Assembly (NCBI GenBank): GCA_036500205.1
Contig: DASYCK010000108.1
Coordinates: forward strand, 1 to 64,000
DNA length: 64,000 nucleotides
Source: DASYCK01 sp036500205
Lineage (GTDB): Bacteria > Myxococcota_A > Polyangia > Fen-1088
Reading direction: 5' to 3'
The notes under the pieces are model-generated. The model was not told the DNA's origin and made no database searches. It saw nothing but the letters and a program-made list of their open reading frames with translations. A program made the translations under genes and the position numbers. Below are positions 18,052 through 26,991 of the stretch, piece after piece (positions within the stretch are counted from its first letter, which is position 1; every line of letters begins with the position of its first letter).

Positions 18052-19442
18052 CGCCGATTCGCGGGGTGAAGAGCACGCGCGTCGTGCTCCCCACGGGCGT
18101 GGTCGGGCCGGCCACCGTGCTGTTCGACGACGGCGGTCGGATCGAGGCGGTGCTGGCGGGCAGTTCGGGCGACCCCGGCATCGTCGACGTGGGGACCTGC
18201 GTGGTGTCTCCGGGGCTCGTCGACTGTCACGTCCACGTCAACGAGCCGGGCCGCACCGACTGGGAAGGGTTCGCGACGGCGACCCGCGCCGCCGCTGCCG
18301 GTGGGGTGACGACCCTGGTCGACATGCCGCTCAATTGCATTCCCGTCACCACCACCGCCGAGGCGCTGGAGACGAAGCGCGTCGCGTGCGCGGGCAAGCT
18401 GTTCGTGGACGTCGGCTTCTGGGGGGGCGTCGTGCCCGACAACGCCGGCGCGCTGCCGGGGCTCGCCGAGGCGGGCGCCCTCGGCTGCAAGGCGTTCCTG
18501 GTGCACTCGGGGATCGACGAGTTTCCCAACGCCACCGAGGCCGATCTGCGACGGGCCATGCCGATCTTGCGCGCGCACGGGTTGCCCCTGCTGGCGCACG
18601 CCGAGCTCGATCTGGGCGCGCCGGAGCCCTCGGAGGCGGAGGCCCGTGTCTACGACGGCTACCTGCGCTCGCGTCCGCCGGCCTGGGAGGACGAGGCGAT
18701 CCGTCTGCTGGTGCGCCTGTGTCGCGAGACCGGTTGCGCCGTGCACGTCGTCCACCTCTCCTCGGCGTCGTCGATCGAGACGGTGCGGTCCGCCAAGGCG
18801 GAAGGCTTGCCCATCAGCGTCGAGACCTGCCCGCACTATCTGTGCCTCGAGGCCGAGGCGATCCCGGACGGCGCGACCCACTTCAAGTGCGCGCCCCCCA
18901 TTCGCGAGCACGCGAACCGCGAGGCGCTGTGGCGGGGGCTGAGCGAGGGCGTCATCGATCTGGTCATCAGCGATCACAGCCCGTGCGCGCCCCACCTGAA
19001 GGTGCCCGAGCGCGGTGACTTTCAGGCGGCCTGGGGGGGGATCTCGTCGCTGCAGCTCGCCCTGCCCGCGGTCTGGACGGAGGCGCGGCGGCGCGGGCAC
19101 GGCTTCGCGACGCTGGCCACCTGGATGAGCGCGGCGCCGGCGCGCCTGGCCGGTCTGCAGGCGCGCAAGGGGCGCATCGCGCCGGGGCTCGACGCCGACC
19201 TGGCGATCTGGGATCCCGACGCCGAACACCAGGTGGCGGCCGATGAGCTGTTCTTTCGCCACAAGATCTCGCCCTACGTCGGCGAGGCCCTCGCCGGTCG
19301 CGTGCAGATGACCCTGCTGCGCGGTCGCATCGTCTATGACGGCGCCACGCATCCCGCGGGCGCGCGCGGGACGCCGTTGCTGGGACGCGATCGACCCGCC
19401 ATCGACGACCATGCCTTCGGCGGCGCAGGAGCCCGCGCGTGA
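18048..19442 (+). CDS. allB: Allantoinase
   Basis: 464 residues of the cyclic amidohydrolase superfamily. Metal ligands are visible: HVHVNEPGRTDWEG, the carboxylated Lys in GCKAFLVHSG, His in LLAHAE and HVVHLSS, and Asp in VISDHSPC. It opens allantoin to allantoate. The TTG at 18048, overlapping the previous stop and preceded by GAGGCGGAG, is the best-supported start; GTG 18066 is in frame but lacks a ribosome site. It overlaps the allantoicase gene by four bases. Confidence 0.93.
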   Translation: MTPIRGVKSTRVVLPTGVVGPATVLFDDGGRIEAVLAGSSGDPGIVDVGTCVVSPGLVDCHVHVNEPGRTDWEGFATATRAAAAGGVTTLVDMPLNCIPVTTTAEALETKRVACAGKLFVDVGFWGGVVPDNAGALPGLAEAGALGCKAFLVHSGIDEFPNATEADLRRAMPILRAHGLPLLAHAELDLGAPEPSEAEARVYDGYLRSRPPAWEDEAIRLLVRLCRETGCAVHVVHLSSASSIETVRSAKAEGLPISVETCPHYLCLEAEAIPDGATHFKCAPPIREHANREALWRGLSEGVIDLVISDHSPCAPHLKVPERGDFQAAWGGISSLQLALPAVWTEARRRGHGFATLATWMSAAPARLAGLQARKGRIAPGLDADLAIWDPDAEHQVAADELFFRHKISPYVGEALAGRVQMTLLRGRIVYDGATHPAGARGTPLLGRDRPAIDDHAFGGAGARA

Positions 19443-20476
19443 ACGAAGCCCCCATCGCCGCCTTCACCGGTCTCGTCGACCTCGCCGCCGCGGGGATGGG
19501 CGGGCGGGCGCTTCACGCCAGCGACGACTTCTTCGCCGCCGCCGAGAATCTCTTGCAACCGGGCCGCGGCGTCTTCATCGAGGGAAAATTCACCGAGCAG
19601 GGAAAATGGATGGACGGCTGGGAGAGCCGCCGACGCCGCGCCAATCCCCCCGATCACGACTGGTGCATCCTGGCGCTGGGCGCGGCGGGCGAGGTGGTGG
19701 GGTTCGACGTCGACACCAATCACTTCCTCGGTAACCATCCGCCCTTCGCGTCGATCGACGGCGTCTTCGCGCCTGGTGTCGACGATCTGGCCACGCTGGC
19801 GGCGGCGCCCTGGGTCGAGTTGATGCCGCAGGCGCCGCTGCGACCGGGGTCGCAGAACCTGTTCGCGGCGCGTCCCAACGAGCGCGTCACCCACGTGCGG
19901 CTCAACATCTTTCCCGACGGTGGCGTGGCGCGCTTGCGGGTCTTCGGTCGCATCTCCCCCGACTGGACCGTGCCCGAGCCGCCGCGCGACGCCGAGACCG
20001 CGAAGCACGTCGCCGCCGAGTTGCGCGATCTGGCGGCGGTGAAGAACGGCGGCTCCGCCCTCGCCTGCTCCGACGCCTTCTTCGGCCCGATGAACAACCT
20101 GCTGCTGCCCGGCCGCGCCGAGAACATGGGAGGCGGCTGGGAGACGCGCCGGCGCCGGGGCCCCGGGCACGACTGGATCTTGATCAAGCTCGCCGCCCGC
20201 GGGCTCGCCGAGGTGGTCGAGGTGGACACCAACCACTTCAAGGGGAACTACCCCGACCGCTTCTCGCTCGATTCGCTCGACGCGCCCGCCGGGGCCCGCA
20301 TCACCGATCTGCTGGTCAGCCCGCACTGGTCACCCGTTCTCGAGGAGACCAAGCTGGGCCCGCACGCGCGGCATTTCTTCGCCGCCGTCGCCGATCGACC
20401 GGCCACGCACCTTCGCCTCAACGTGTTTCCCGACGGGGGGATCAGCCGCCTGCGGGTCTGGGGACGACGGCCGTGA
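19439..20476 (+). CDS. alc: Allantoicase
   Basis: 345 residues built from two related jelly-roll halves, each with a WES/WETRRRR...HDW block (about residues 60-76 and 233-247) and an LRLN(I/V)FPDGG motif, which is the classic allantoicase duplication. It hydrolyses allantoate to (S)-ureidoglycolate and urea. GTG start overlaps the allantoinase stop. The presence of allantoicase rather than allantoate amidohydrolase means the pathway should release urea, yet no urease lies in the window. Confidence 0.93.
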   Translation: MNEAPIAAFTGLVDLAAAGMGGRALHASDDFFAAAENLLQPGRGVFIEGKFTEQGKWMDGWESRRRRANPPDHDWCILALGAAGEVVGFDVDTNHFLGNHPPFASIDGVFAPGVDDLATLAAAPWVELMPQAPLRPGSQNLFAARPNERVTHVRLNIFPDGGVARLRVFGRISPDWTVPEPPRDAETAKHVAAELRDLAAVKNGGSALACSDAFFGPMNNLLLPGRAENMGGGWETRRRRGPGHDWILIKLAARGLAEVVEVDTNHFKGNYPDRFSLDSLDAPAGARITDLLVSPHWSPVLEETKLGPHARHFFAAVADRPATHLRLNVFPDGGISRLRVWGRRP

Positions 20477-20985
20477 GCGTGACCGCGCCGGCCACCGAGG
20501 CGCCCCACGCGCTGTTGGATCGGCTGCAGCCCGACGAGGCCCGGCAGGCGCTGGGGCGGTGCTGCGGCGCGACCGCCTGGATTGAGGGGATGCTGGCGCG
20601 CCGTCCCTTTGCTTCGCAGGCCGCGCTGTACGCCGCTGCCGAGGCGGTGTGGCAAGCCCTCGGTCCCGAGGACTATCTGGAGGCATTCGCCCATCACCCG
20701 CAGATCGGCGGTCGCGCCGGCGACACGAGCGGCTGGGCCGCGGCGGAGCAGGCGCGGGTCGGCGAAGCGGCCAGCGACGTGGTGACGTCGCTGGCGGCGG
20801 CGAACCGCGCCTACCTGGCGCGCTTCGGCTACATCTTCATCGTCTGCGCGACCGGGAAGACGGCGGACGAGATGCTGGCCCTGCTGCGCGACCGGCTCGG
20901 CAACGATCCCGGCGCCGAGTTACCGATCGCCGCCGCCGAGCAGGCGAAGATCACCCGTTTGCGTCTGGAGAAGCTGACCCGATGA
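20473..20985 (+). CDS. uraD: OHCU decarboxylase
   Basis: 170 residues of the 2-oxo-4-hydroxy-4-carboxy-5-ureidoimidazoline decarboxylase family. The catalytic His is in AHHPQIGG near residue 75, and the FGYIFIVCATGK segment is typical. It turns OHCU into S-allantoin. The start overlaps the allantoicase stop, and the stop overlaps the HIU hydrolase start, keeping the three urate-to-allantoin steps coupled. Confidence 0.93.
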   Translation: MSVTAPATEAPHALLDRLQPDEARQALGRCCGATAWIEGMLARRPFASQAALYAAAEAVWQALGPEDYLEAFAHHPQIGGRAGDTSGWAAAEQARVGEAASDVVTSLAAANRAYLARFGYIFIVCATGKTADEMLALLRDRLGNDPGAELPIAAAEQAKITRLRLEKLTR

Positions 20986-21335
20986 CGTCCCCCCGCAGCC
21001 CCCTCACGGCGCACGTTCTCGATACCACCAGCGGACGTCCGGCCCGCGGGCTCGCCGTCCGCCTCGATCTGCAGGGGGACGGTGGGGCCTGGATCCCGCT
21101 CGCCGAGCGGCTCACCGACGACGATGGACGGGTCCAGGATCTGCTGGCCTCGGGCGCGCTCGCCGCCGCCACCTACCGGGTCACGTTCGACACGGGGGCC
21201 TACTTCCGTGCCGCCGGCCGCTCGACGTTCTACCCCCGCGTGGAGGTCATCTTCGCCGTGGTGGCCCCCGACGAACATCACCACATCCCGCTGTTGCTGA
21301 GCCCGTTCGGCTATTCCACCTACCGAGGGAGTTGA
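20982..21335 (+). CDS. uraH: 5-Hydroxyisourate hydrolase (transthyretin-like)
   Basis: 117 residues with the N-terminal LTAHVLDTTSGRPA motif, the FYPRVEVIF strand and the C-terminal YRGS tetrapeptide that marks HIU hydrolases. It hydrolyses 5-hydroxyisourate, the direct product of urate oxidation, to OHCU. Its presence is strong support that a urate-oxidising enzyme is encoded nearby (see the FMO-like gene at 16639). ATG start overlaps the uraD stop. Confidence 0.95.
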   Translation: MTSPRSPLTAHVLDTTSGRPARGLAVRLDLQGDGGAWIPLAERLTDDDGRVQDLLASGALAAATYRVTFDTGAYFRAAGRSTFYPRVEVIFAVVAPDEHHHIPLLLSPFGYSTYRGS

Positions 21336-21342
21336 GGACCGC

Positions 21343-22701
21343 ATGAGCCTTTCCGACGAAGCCAGGTCCCACCTCGACGCGCTCGGTGAAGCCAACCGGG
21401 CCTTCATGGGCGTGTATCCCGGCGATCGGCCGTCGCGCCAGCCCGTCCACACGGTGTACGGCGGCGCGCACCTGTTCAAGGCGGAGACCACGCGCCGCCT
21501 CGGCGAGCTCGCCTTGCGCAGCATGGCCACCTACGCGCGCGATCCGGGCGAGCTGGCCCGCGGCGTCGGCCTGCGTCTGGGGGGCGCCCTCGACGGCGAG
21601 GCGCTGGCCGCCATCTACGCGCGGGTCGTGGCGAAGCTGCAGCGGGAGCCGGTGGAGGACTTTCGTATCGACTTCGAGGACGGCTTCGGCGCCCGCCCCG
21701 ACGCCGAGGAGGACGCCACCGCCGTCACCGCCGCCCGCGAGACGGCCCGCGGCCTGCGCGAGGGGCTGCTCCCCCCCTTCATCGGCATTCGCATCAAGTC
21801 GTTCGGCGAGGAGTGGAAGGTCCGCGGCACGCGCACGCTCGAGCTGTTCCTCGACACCTTGCTCGTCGAGACGGGCGGGCGCATGCCCGACGGCTTCGTG
21901 GTGACGTTGCCCAAGGTCACCGTGCCCGAGCAGCCGCGCACCTTGGTGCGCCTGTTCGAGCTGCTGGAGAAGCGCCACGGCCTGCCGGCCGGGACCTTGC
22001 GCCTCGAGCTGATGATCGAGGCGACGCAGGCGCTGCTGGGCGCCGACGGTCGCTCGCCCCTCCCCGGCTTCCTGGCGGCCTGCGAGGGGCGCTGCGCCGC
22101 CGCGCACTTCGGGACGTACGACTTCACGGCATCGTGCAGCATCACGGCCGCTTATCAGACGATGGATCATCCGCTGTGCGATCTGGCCAAGGGGATGATG
22201 GTGCTGGCCTACGGGGGCACCGGGATCTTTCTTTCGGATGGCGCCACCAACGTGATGCCGGTCGGTCCCCACCGCGGGGCCACCCTGACGCCGGCGCAGG
22301 CCGACGAGAACCGCGCCGTCGTTCACGCCGCCTGGCAGCTGGCCCACCGCCACATCCGCGGCTCGCTCGAGGGGGGCCTGTACCAGGGGTGGGACCTTCA
22401 CCCCGCGCAGCTCCCCGTGCGCTATGCCGCCTGCTACGCGTTCTTTCGCGAGGGGTTCGACAGCGCGGCCGAGCGGCTGCGCAACTTCGTGGAGAAGGCG
22501 GCCCAGGCGACCTTGGTGGGCGACGTCTTCGACGACGCCGCCACCGGCCAGGGGTTGCTGAACTTCTTCCTGCGCGCGCTCAATTCAGGCGCCATCGACG
22601 TGGACGACGTCGAGGCGACCGGCCTGACCCGTGACGAGTTCGCGCTGCGCTCGTTCGCGAAGATCCTGGCGACCCGCCGCGAGCGCCTGCGAACGCCTTA
22701 A
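21343..22701 (+). CDS. CitE/HpcH-like aldolase-family protein (DUF6986 type)
   Basis: 452 residues resembling the HpcH/HpaI/CitE TIM-barrel superfamily: DFRIDFEDGFGARPD supplies the acidic pair, RIKSF and RLELMIEATQALLG follow, and HFGTYDFTAS is typical of the set annotated DUF6986. Relatives are found beside allantoicase or malate synthase genes in other bacteria. It is the last gene of the operon, seven bases after uraH with GAGGAC as ribosome site. The missing step is ureidoglycolate to glyoxylate and onward, so this lyase-like enzyme may handle ureidoglycolate or glyoxylate. That role is inference from position. Confidence 0.7.
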   Translation: MSLSDEARSHLDALGEANRAFMGVYPGDRPSRQPVHTVYGGAHLFKAETTRRLGELALRSMATYARDPGELARGVGLRLGGALDGEALAAIYARVVAKLQREPVEDFRIDFEDGFGARPDAEEDATAVTAARETARGLREGLLPPFIGIRIKSFGEEWKVRGTRTLELFLDTLLVETGGRMPDGFVVTLPKVTVPEQPRTLVRLFELLEKRHGLPAGTLRLELMIEATQALLGADGRSPLPGFLAACEGRCAAAHFGTYDFTASCSITAAYQTMDHPLCDLAKGMMVLAYGGTGIFLSDGATNVMPVGPHRGATLTPAQADENRAVVHAAWQLAHRHIRGSLEGGLYQGWDLHPAQLPVRYAACYAFFREGFDSAAERLRNFVEKAAQATLVGDVFDDAATGQGLLNFFLRALNSGAIDVDDVEATGLTRDEFALRSFAKILATRRERLRTP

Positions 22702-23702
22702 GGGGTCACCACCCGCGCGTCGATGGTGGCGCGATTCTGTTCGTAGTAGGCGACGGTGCGGCGGATCCCTTCGTCGAACGTCACCTCGGCCGTGAACCCG
22801 AACCGCTCGCGCGCCCGCGTGACGTCGAGGCGCCGCCGCGGCTGGCCGTTCGGCTTGGTGGGATCCCACGCGAAGCTGCCCAGGAAGCCGGTCTCACGCG
22901 CGATCAGGGTCGCCAGATCCTTGATCGAGATCTCGCTGCCGCTGCCCAGATTCACCGGATCGCTCGAGTCGTAGCGCTCCGCCGCCAGCAGCAGCCCGCG
23001 GGCCACGTCGCCGACGTAGACGAACTCCCGCGTCGGCGAGCCGTCTCCCCACAGCTCGACCTGGGCGTCGCCGTTGATTCGCGCCGACACGCACTTGCGG
23101 ATCAGCGCCGGGATCACGTGCGACGAATGCAGATCGAAGTTGTCGCGCGGGCCATACAGGTTCACTGGATAGACGACGGCGCTGTTCATGCCGTACTGCG
23201 CCCGGTACGACTCGGACAGCACCGACAGCACCTTCTTGGCGATCCCGTAGGGCGCGTTCGTCTCCTCCGGGTAGCCGTTCCACATGTCGCTTTCCTTGAA
23301 CGGGATCGGCGCGAACTTCGGATACGCGCAGATGGTCCCCGTGGCCAGCAGCTTGGGAACGTGGGCGAGGCGGCACTCCTCGAACAGGTTCGCCCCCATC
23401 ATCAGGTTCTCGAACAGGAAGCGCCCCGGGTTGTCCCGGTTGGCGCCGATGCCCCCCACGCGGGCCGCCAGATGCAACACCAGATCGGGCCGCGTCTCGG
23501 CCAGCAGGCGCGCCACCGCCGGCCGGTCGACGAGATCGGTGGTGGCGCTGCGGGGAACGATCACGATGGCCCCCAGCGGCCGCAGCAGCTCGAGCACGAA
23601 GCTGCCGAGGAAACCGGCGCCTCCCGTCACGACCACGCGCCGGTCCTTCCAGAAGGCGGCGGACGGCTGGGAGCCGGGCGACGAGGCATCGGAGAGCGTC
23701 AA
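22698..23702 (-). CDS. GDP-L-fucose synthase-like epimerase/reductase
   Basis: 334 residues of the extended SDR family. NAD(P) loop VVTGGAGFLGS is at the N-terminus, with ATGTICAYPK and the Tyr-Lys pair in NAPYGIAKK, and YPVNLYGPRDNFD. In classical GDP-L-fucose synthase the first catalytic position is Ser; here it is Thr, a change I recall in a large related subgroup. The TTG at 23702 overlaps the stop of the upstream lipoprotein gene and has GGAAGGAATG before it. No GDP-mannose dehydratase is adjacent, so the sugar it acts on is uncertain. Convergent with the purine operon, overlapping by four bases. Confidence 0.8.
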   Translation of the reverse strand: MTLSDASSPGSQPSAAFWKDRRVVVTGGAGFLGSFVLELLRPLGAIVIVPRSATTDLVDRPAVARLLAETRPDLVLHLAARVGGIGANRDNPGRFLFENLMMGANLFEECRLAHVPKLLATGTICAYPKFAPIPFKESDMWNGYPEETNAPYGIAKKVLSVLSESYRAQYGMNSAVVYPVNLYGPRDNFDLHSSHVIPALIRKCVSARINGDAQVELWGDGSPTREFVYVGDVARGLLLAAERYDSSDPVNLGSGSEISIKDLATLIARETGFLGSFAWDPTKPNGQPRRRLDVTRARERFGFTAEVTFDEGIRRTVAYYEQNRATIDARVVTP

Positions 23703-24937
23703 GGGTGCATTCCTTCCCGGATGGTCTTGTGTCCCGCGGTGATCTCGGCGGCCAGCGCCGTCAGCTCGGCCAGCGACGTCGAGGCGTCGGCGGGCAGCGC
23801 CGACACGCCACCGGGCTTCACCGTCACGCCGAACGTGGTGACCACGAACAGCCGGATCGCCTCGCCGCGCTCCGCCGGCATGGCGGCGACGTAGGCCGTG
23901 ACCAGCTCGGCGAGATCGTGCGGCGGATGTCCGGCGGCGATGGCGCGCGCCCAGGCGCTGAGCAGCTTGACCTGAAAGTTTCGGATCGGTCCCAGGACGG
24001 CGGCGGGGCTGACGCCCGGCGGGACACGATCCTTCACGAAGGGCGCGTAGATCTCGGCGGGCGCGATCTTGCGCCCCACCCCTTTCGACTCCGCCATCCG
24101 GTAGATCAGCGCGGCGACGACGCCCGGGTCGTTCAGGATCTCCTGCGCCGGTCGCAGCCGCTGGCTGTCGGGCACGAAGACGAACGAGTTCTGACGGACC
24201 GCCGCGAAGCGCTCGCGCTGCGTGCCGGTGCCGGCGTCCGGCGCCATGCGGCCCATCGGGCCCTCCCCCACGCGCCACTCGCGCCCGATGACCTCCATGG
24301 CCAGGGCGTAACCGTCGATCAGCGCGCGGGGCGCGGGCCCCGACGAATCGAACGCCCCCGAGACGCGCTCGGCGATCAGGCGCGCCACCCGTCCCGAGGC
24401 GGTCTGCACGAAGGCGGGATCGGAGACGGGGTCGTCGCCGACCTCGATCCACATCGGCGTGGGGTAGACCTTCTTGCGACCAAACGAGGCGGTGGTCTGC
24501 AGCCCGACGCCGGTGGCCGCGCTCTCGGTGGGCGTGGCGCGGGCCCCCGCGATGACCAGCACGGTCGGCTCCAGCGCCCGGGCCTGGGCGGCGGCCGAGA
24601 ACGGCTGGCCGAGCGAGCCGGTGCGAATCAGCTCCTTCGCCAGATAGTCGGTCCGCAACATCTCCCCCACGAAGCCGTCCACGGCGGCGCGGTGAACGGG
24701 CACCGCGCGGGGATCCTCGACCGGCACGGCCCGCATCAACGGCGGCGTCAGCGCTTCGCCGGCGCCAGCGACCGGTTCGTAGATGACATAGGAATCGGGT
24801 GGACCGAGGGGGGCACCTGCCCGGTCACACGCCGTCGCCAGGCAGGAAACGCCCCCCAGCAGCAGCGGGAAAAGCGCCTGGGCACGCCGACGGACGACGG
24901 CGCCGCGCGCCTGGTGCGGGGGAACGCGCTCTTTCAT
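23699..24937 (-). CDS. Hypothetical lipoprotein
   Basis: 412 residues with a signal peptide ending in a lipobox (CLATAC, Cys near residue 37). The mature protein is helical with conserved-looking stretches such as QNSFVFVPDSQRLRPAQEIL but no family I recognise. Its stop overlaps the start of the SDR gene, so they are probably co-expressed. Likely attached to the inner or outer membrane; function unknown. Confidence 0.65.
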   Translation of the reverse strand: MKERVPPHQARGAVVRRRAQALFPLLLGGVSCLATACDRAGAPLGPPDSYVIYEPVAGAGEALTPPLMRAVPVEDPRAVPVHRAAVDGFVGEMLRTDYLAKELIRTGSLGQPFSAAAQARALEPTVLVIAGARATPTESAATGVGLQTTASFGRKKVYPTPMWIEVGDDPVSDPAFVQTASGRVARLIAERVSGAFDSSGPAPRALIDGYALAMEVIGREWRVGEGPMGRMAPDAGTGTQRERFAAVRQNSFVFVPDSQRLRPAQEILNDPGVVAALIYRMAESKGVGRKIAPAEIYAPFVKDRVPPGVSPAAVLGPIRNFQVKLLSAWARAIAAGHPPHDLAELVTAYVAAMPAERGEAIRLFVVTTFGVTVKPGGVSALPADASTSLAELTALAAEITAGHKTIREGMHP

Positions 24938-24953
24938 GGGGCAGGCAATCTAC

Positions 24954-24989
24954 CATGGTGGTCTTCCATGGTGGTCTTCGGTGGTCTTC
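24954..24989. repeat. Short tandem repeat CATGGTGGTCTTC
   Basis: Two perfect 13-base copies (24954-24966 and 24967-24979) are followed by a third partial copy lacking the first three bases (24980-24989). It sits between two divergent lipoprotein genes, near where their promoters should be. Confidence 0.8.
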
Positions 24990-25050
24990 GCCACGGTCGT
25001 CCGGGCGCGTGCTTGACGGCCTCGCCTCGTGGGGCCCAGACTGTCGACCC

Positions 25051-26007
25051 ATGTCTTTCAATATGTTGCGACGTCGTTCCGTGGTCATGGGTCTGCTGGG
25101 TTTGCTGGCGGCGAGCTGTGGCAAGAGCACCCCGGCGCCCACGATCGCGTCGTTCTGCGCCCAGAAGGCCGAGAAGGAATGCGGCTCGGCCACCAGCGGC
25201 GTGGCCTACTCCTGTGGCGCGACGGTCACCGCTTGCACGACCGCCCGCGCGGCCGTGTGCACGGCGACGGCCGAGGCGGAAGAGAGCCTGACCCGCCCCT
25301 TTCGCGCCGACGCCATCGGTAACTGTCTGAACAAGACGGCGGCGGCTTACACGGCCGCCACCATCACGCCGGACCTGACGGACGCGATGAACGACGCCTG
25401 CGCGCGCGTCTTCTCCGGCTCGAACAAGGTCTTGACCACCTGCGCGAGCGACTACGATTGCGACACAAACCTGATCTGCGATCGCACGGTCTGCGCGAAG
25501 CGGGTCTCGGTGGCGACAGATGCCCCGTGCAACAATCCGGGTGAGACCTGCCCGGCCGCTCAGTTCTGCGGCGGCGTGTACCCCACGCAGCAGTGCAAGG
25601 CCAAGGCGGCCCTGGCCGCAGCCTGCGACGTCGCCACGCCCTGCCTCGACAACCTTCGCTGCCTGTCCGGGGCCTGCATGGCCAAGGTCGGCGTGCGCGG
25701 CGCGTGCGCCACCGACGCCGACTGCGATGCGAGCGCCCCCTACTGCGATGCCTACAACGGCCACCTCTGCTTCCTGGGGTTCACGCCCGCCTCACCCGGC
25801 GGGACGAACGAGTGCGCGACGTTCGGCGGCGGCACGAGCGGCGCGGGCGGTGCTGGCGGCGGCGCGGGCGGCTCCAGCGGCGCGGGCGGCGCCGGCGGCA
25901 GCAACGCGGGCAACGCGGGCGGTAGCAACGCGGGCGGCGCCGGCGGCAGCAACGCGGGCGGCGCGGGCGGCAGCAACGCGGGCGGCGCCGGCGGCGCCGT
26001 CCTCTAG
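25051..26007 (+). CDS. Cysteine-rich lipoprotein with Gly/Ser/Asn repeat tail
   Basis: 318 residues. A signal with lipobox LAASC (Cys near 23) is followed by a Cys-rich domain with about 20 Cys in Dickkopf/EGF-like spacing (CASDYDCDTNLICDRTVC, CATDADCD), then a low-complexity tail of AGGSNAG units from about residue 260. Such proteins are common in myxobacteria and are thought to lie on the surface. ATG 25051 is chosen because the hydrophobic signal follows directly, although no clear ribosome site is visible. Function unknown. Confidence 0.75.
   Translation: MSFNMLRRRSVVMGLLGLLAASCGKSTPAPTIASFCAQKAEKECGSATSGVAYSCGATVTACTTARAAVCTATAEAEESLTRPFRADAIGNCLNKTAAAYTAATITPDLTDAMNDACARVFSGSNKVLTTCASDYDCDTNLICDRTVCAKRVSVATDAPCNNPGETCPAAQFCGGVYPTQQCKAKAALAAACDVATPCLDNLRCLSGACMAKVGVRGACATDADCDASAPYCDAYNGHLCFLGFTPASPGGTNECATFGGGTSGAGGAGGGAGGSSGAGGAGGSNAGNAGGSNAGGAGGSNAGGAGGSNAGGAGGAVL
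25840..26000 (+). repeat. In-frame Gly-rich repeats in the lipoprotein tail
   Basis: Repeats of roughly 21 bases encode GGSNAGGA-type units at the C-terminus of the preceding lipoprotein. Such arrays can change length by slippage. Confidence 0.7.
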
Positions 26008-26052
26008 CGCATCGGGAGACCGACACTCCACGAACGGGGGGATGAGACGACC

Positions 26053-26991
26053 ATGATCTTCACCGACGTCACCCAGTCGATCGGCCGGACGCCCCTCATC
26101 GAGCTGAAACGCCTGGACACGGCGCGCGCCAGGCTGCTGGTCAAGATGGAGTCGCGCAATCCGTGCGGCAGCGTGAAGGACCGGGTCGGAATCTCCCTGA
26201 TCGCCGACGCCGAGGCCCGCGGGGTCCTCAAGCCGGGGGCGACGCTGATCGAGCCGACCAGCGGCAACACCGGCATCGCCCTGGCCTTCGCGGCCGCCGC
26301 CAAGGGCTACAAGCTGAAGCTGACCATGCCGGAGCACATCTCGCAGGAGCGGGTGGCGTTCCTGCGCATGCTGGGGGCGGAGATCGTGTTCACGCCGGGC
26401 GCGCTGATGCGCGAGGCCGTGCGCAAGGCGGAGCAACTGCTCGCCGAGAGCCCGGGCGCGGTGATGCTGCAGCAGTTCAAGAACCCCGCGAACCCCGAGG
26501 TCCATCGCCGCACCACCGCCGAGGAGATCTGGAAGGACACCGACGGCGACGTCGACGTCTTCGTCTCGGGCGTGGGCACGGGAGGCACCATCACGGGGGT
26601 GGGCGAGGTGCTCAAGCAGCGTCGGCCGTCCTGCCGCATCGTCGCCGTCGAGCCGGCCACCGCGGCCGTCCTCTCGGGCCGCCCGGCCGGCTCGCATCAC
26701 TTGCCCGGCCTGGGGGCTGGCTTCATCCCCGACATCTTGAACCGCGAGATCATCGACGAGGTGATCGCGGTGACCGAGGAGCAGGCGGTTCGCGCGCAGA
26801 TCACGCTCGCGCACAAGGAGGGCATCGCGGCGGGCATGTCGAGCGGCGCGGCCCTGGCCGCGGCGCTGATGGTCGCGTCGCGCCCTGAGAACGACGGCAA
26901 GCGGATCGTCGTGATCCTCCCCGACGGCGGCGAGCGCTACGCCGGGAACCCGGTGTTCAGCGAGATCTCGCGCCTGCTCGGGCGGGCATGA
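26053..26991 (+). CDS. cysK: Cysteine synthase A (O-acetylserine sulfhydrylase)
   Basis: 312 residues of the PLP fold-type II family. The PLP Lys lies in NPCGSVKDRVG, the phosphate/carboxylate loop in EPTSGNTGIALA, the glycine loop in SGVGTGGTITG, and the C-terminal Ser in ILPDGGERY. It makes cysteine from O-acetylserine and sulfide in the cytoplasm. GGGGGATGAG precedes ATG 26053. It overlaps the DUF2061 gene by four bases. Confidence 0.93.
   Translation: MIFTDVTQSIGRTPLIELKRLDTARARLLVKMESRNPCGSVKDRVGISLIADAEARGVLKPGATLIEPTSGNTGIALAFAAAAKGYKLKLTMPEHISQERVAFLRMLGAEIVFTPGALMREAVRKAEQLLAESPGAVMLQQFKNPANPEVHRRTTAEEIWKDTDGDVDVFVSGVGTGGTITGVGEVLKQRRPSCRIVAVEPATAAVLSGRPAGSHHLPGLGAGFIPDILNREIIDEVIAVTEEQAVRAQITLAHKEGIAAGMSSGAALAAALMVASRPENDGKRIVVILPDGGERYAGNPVFSEISRLLGRA

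Noticed and set aside
22698..24452. Longer minus-strand start for the SDR gene
   Set aside because: The upstream 250 codons overlap the lipoprotein gene in another frame and have no domain; the TTG at 23702 has ribosome-site support.
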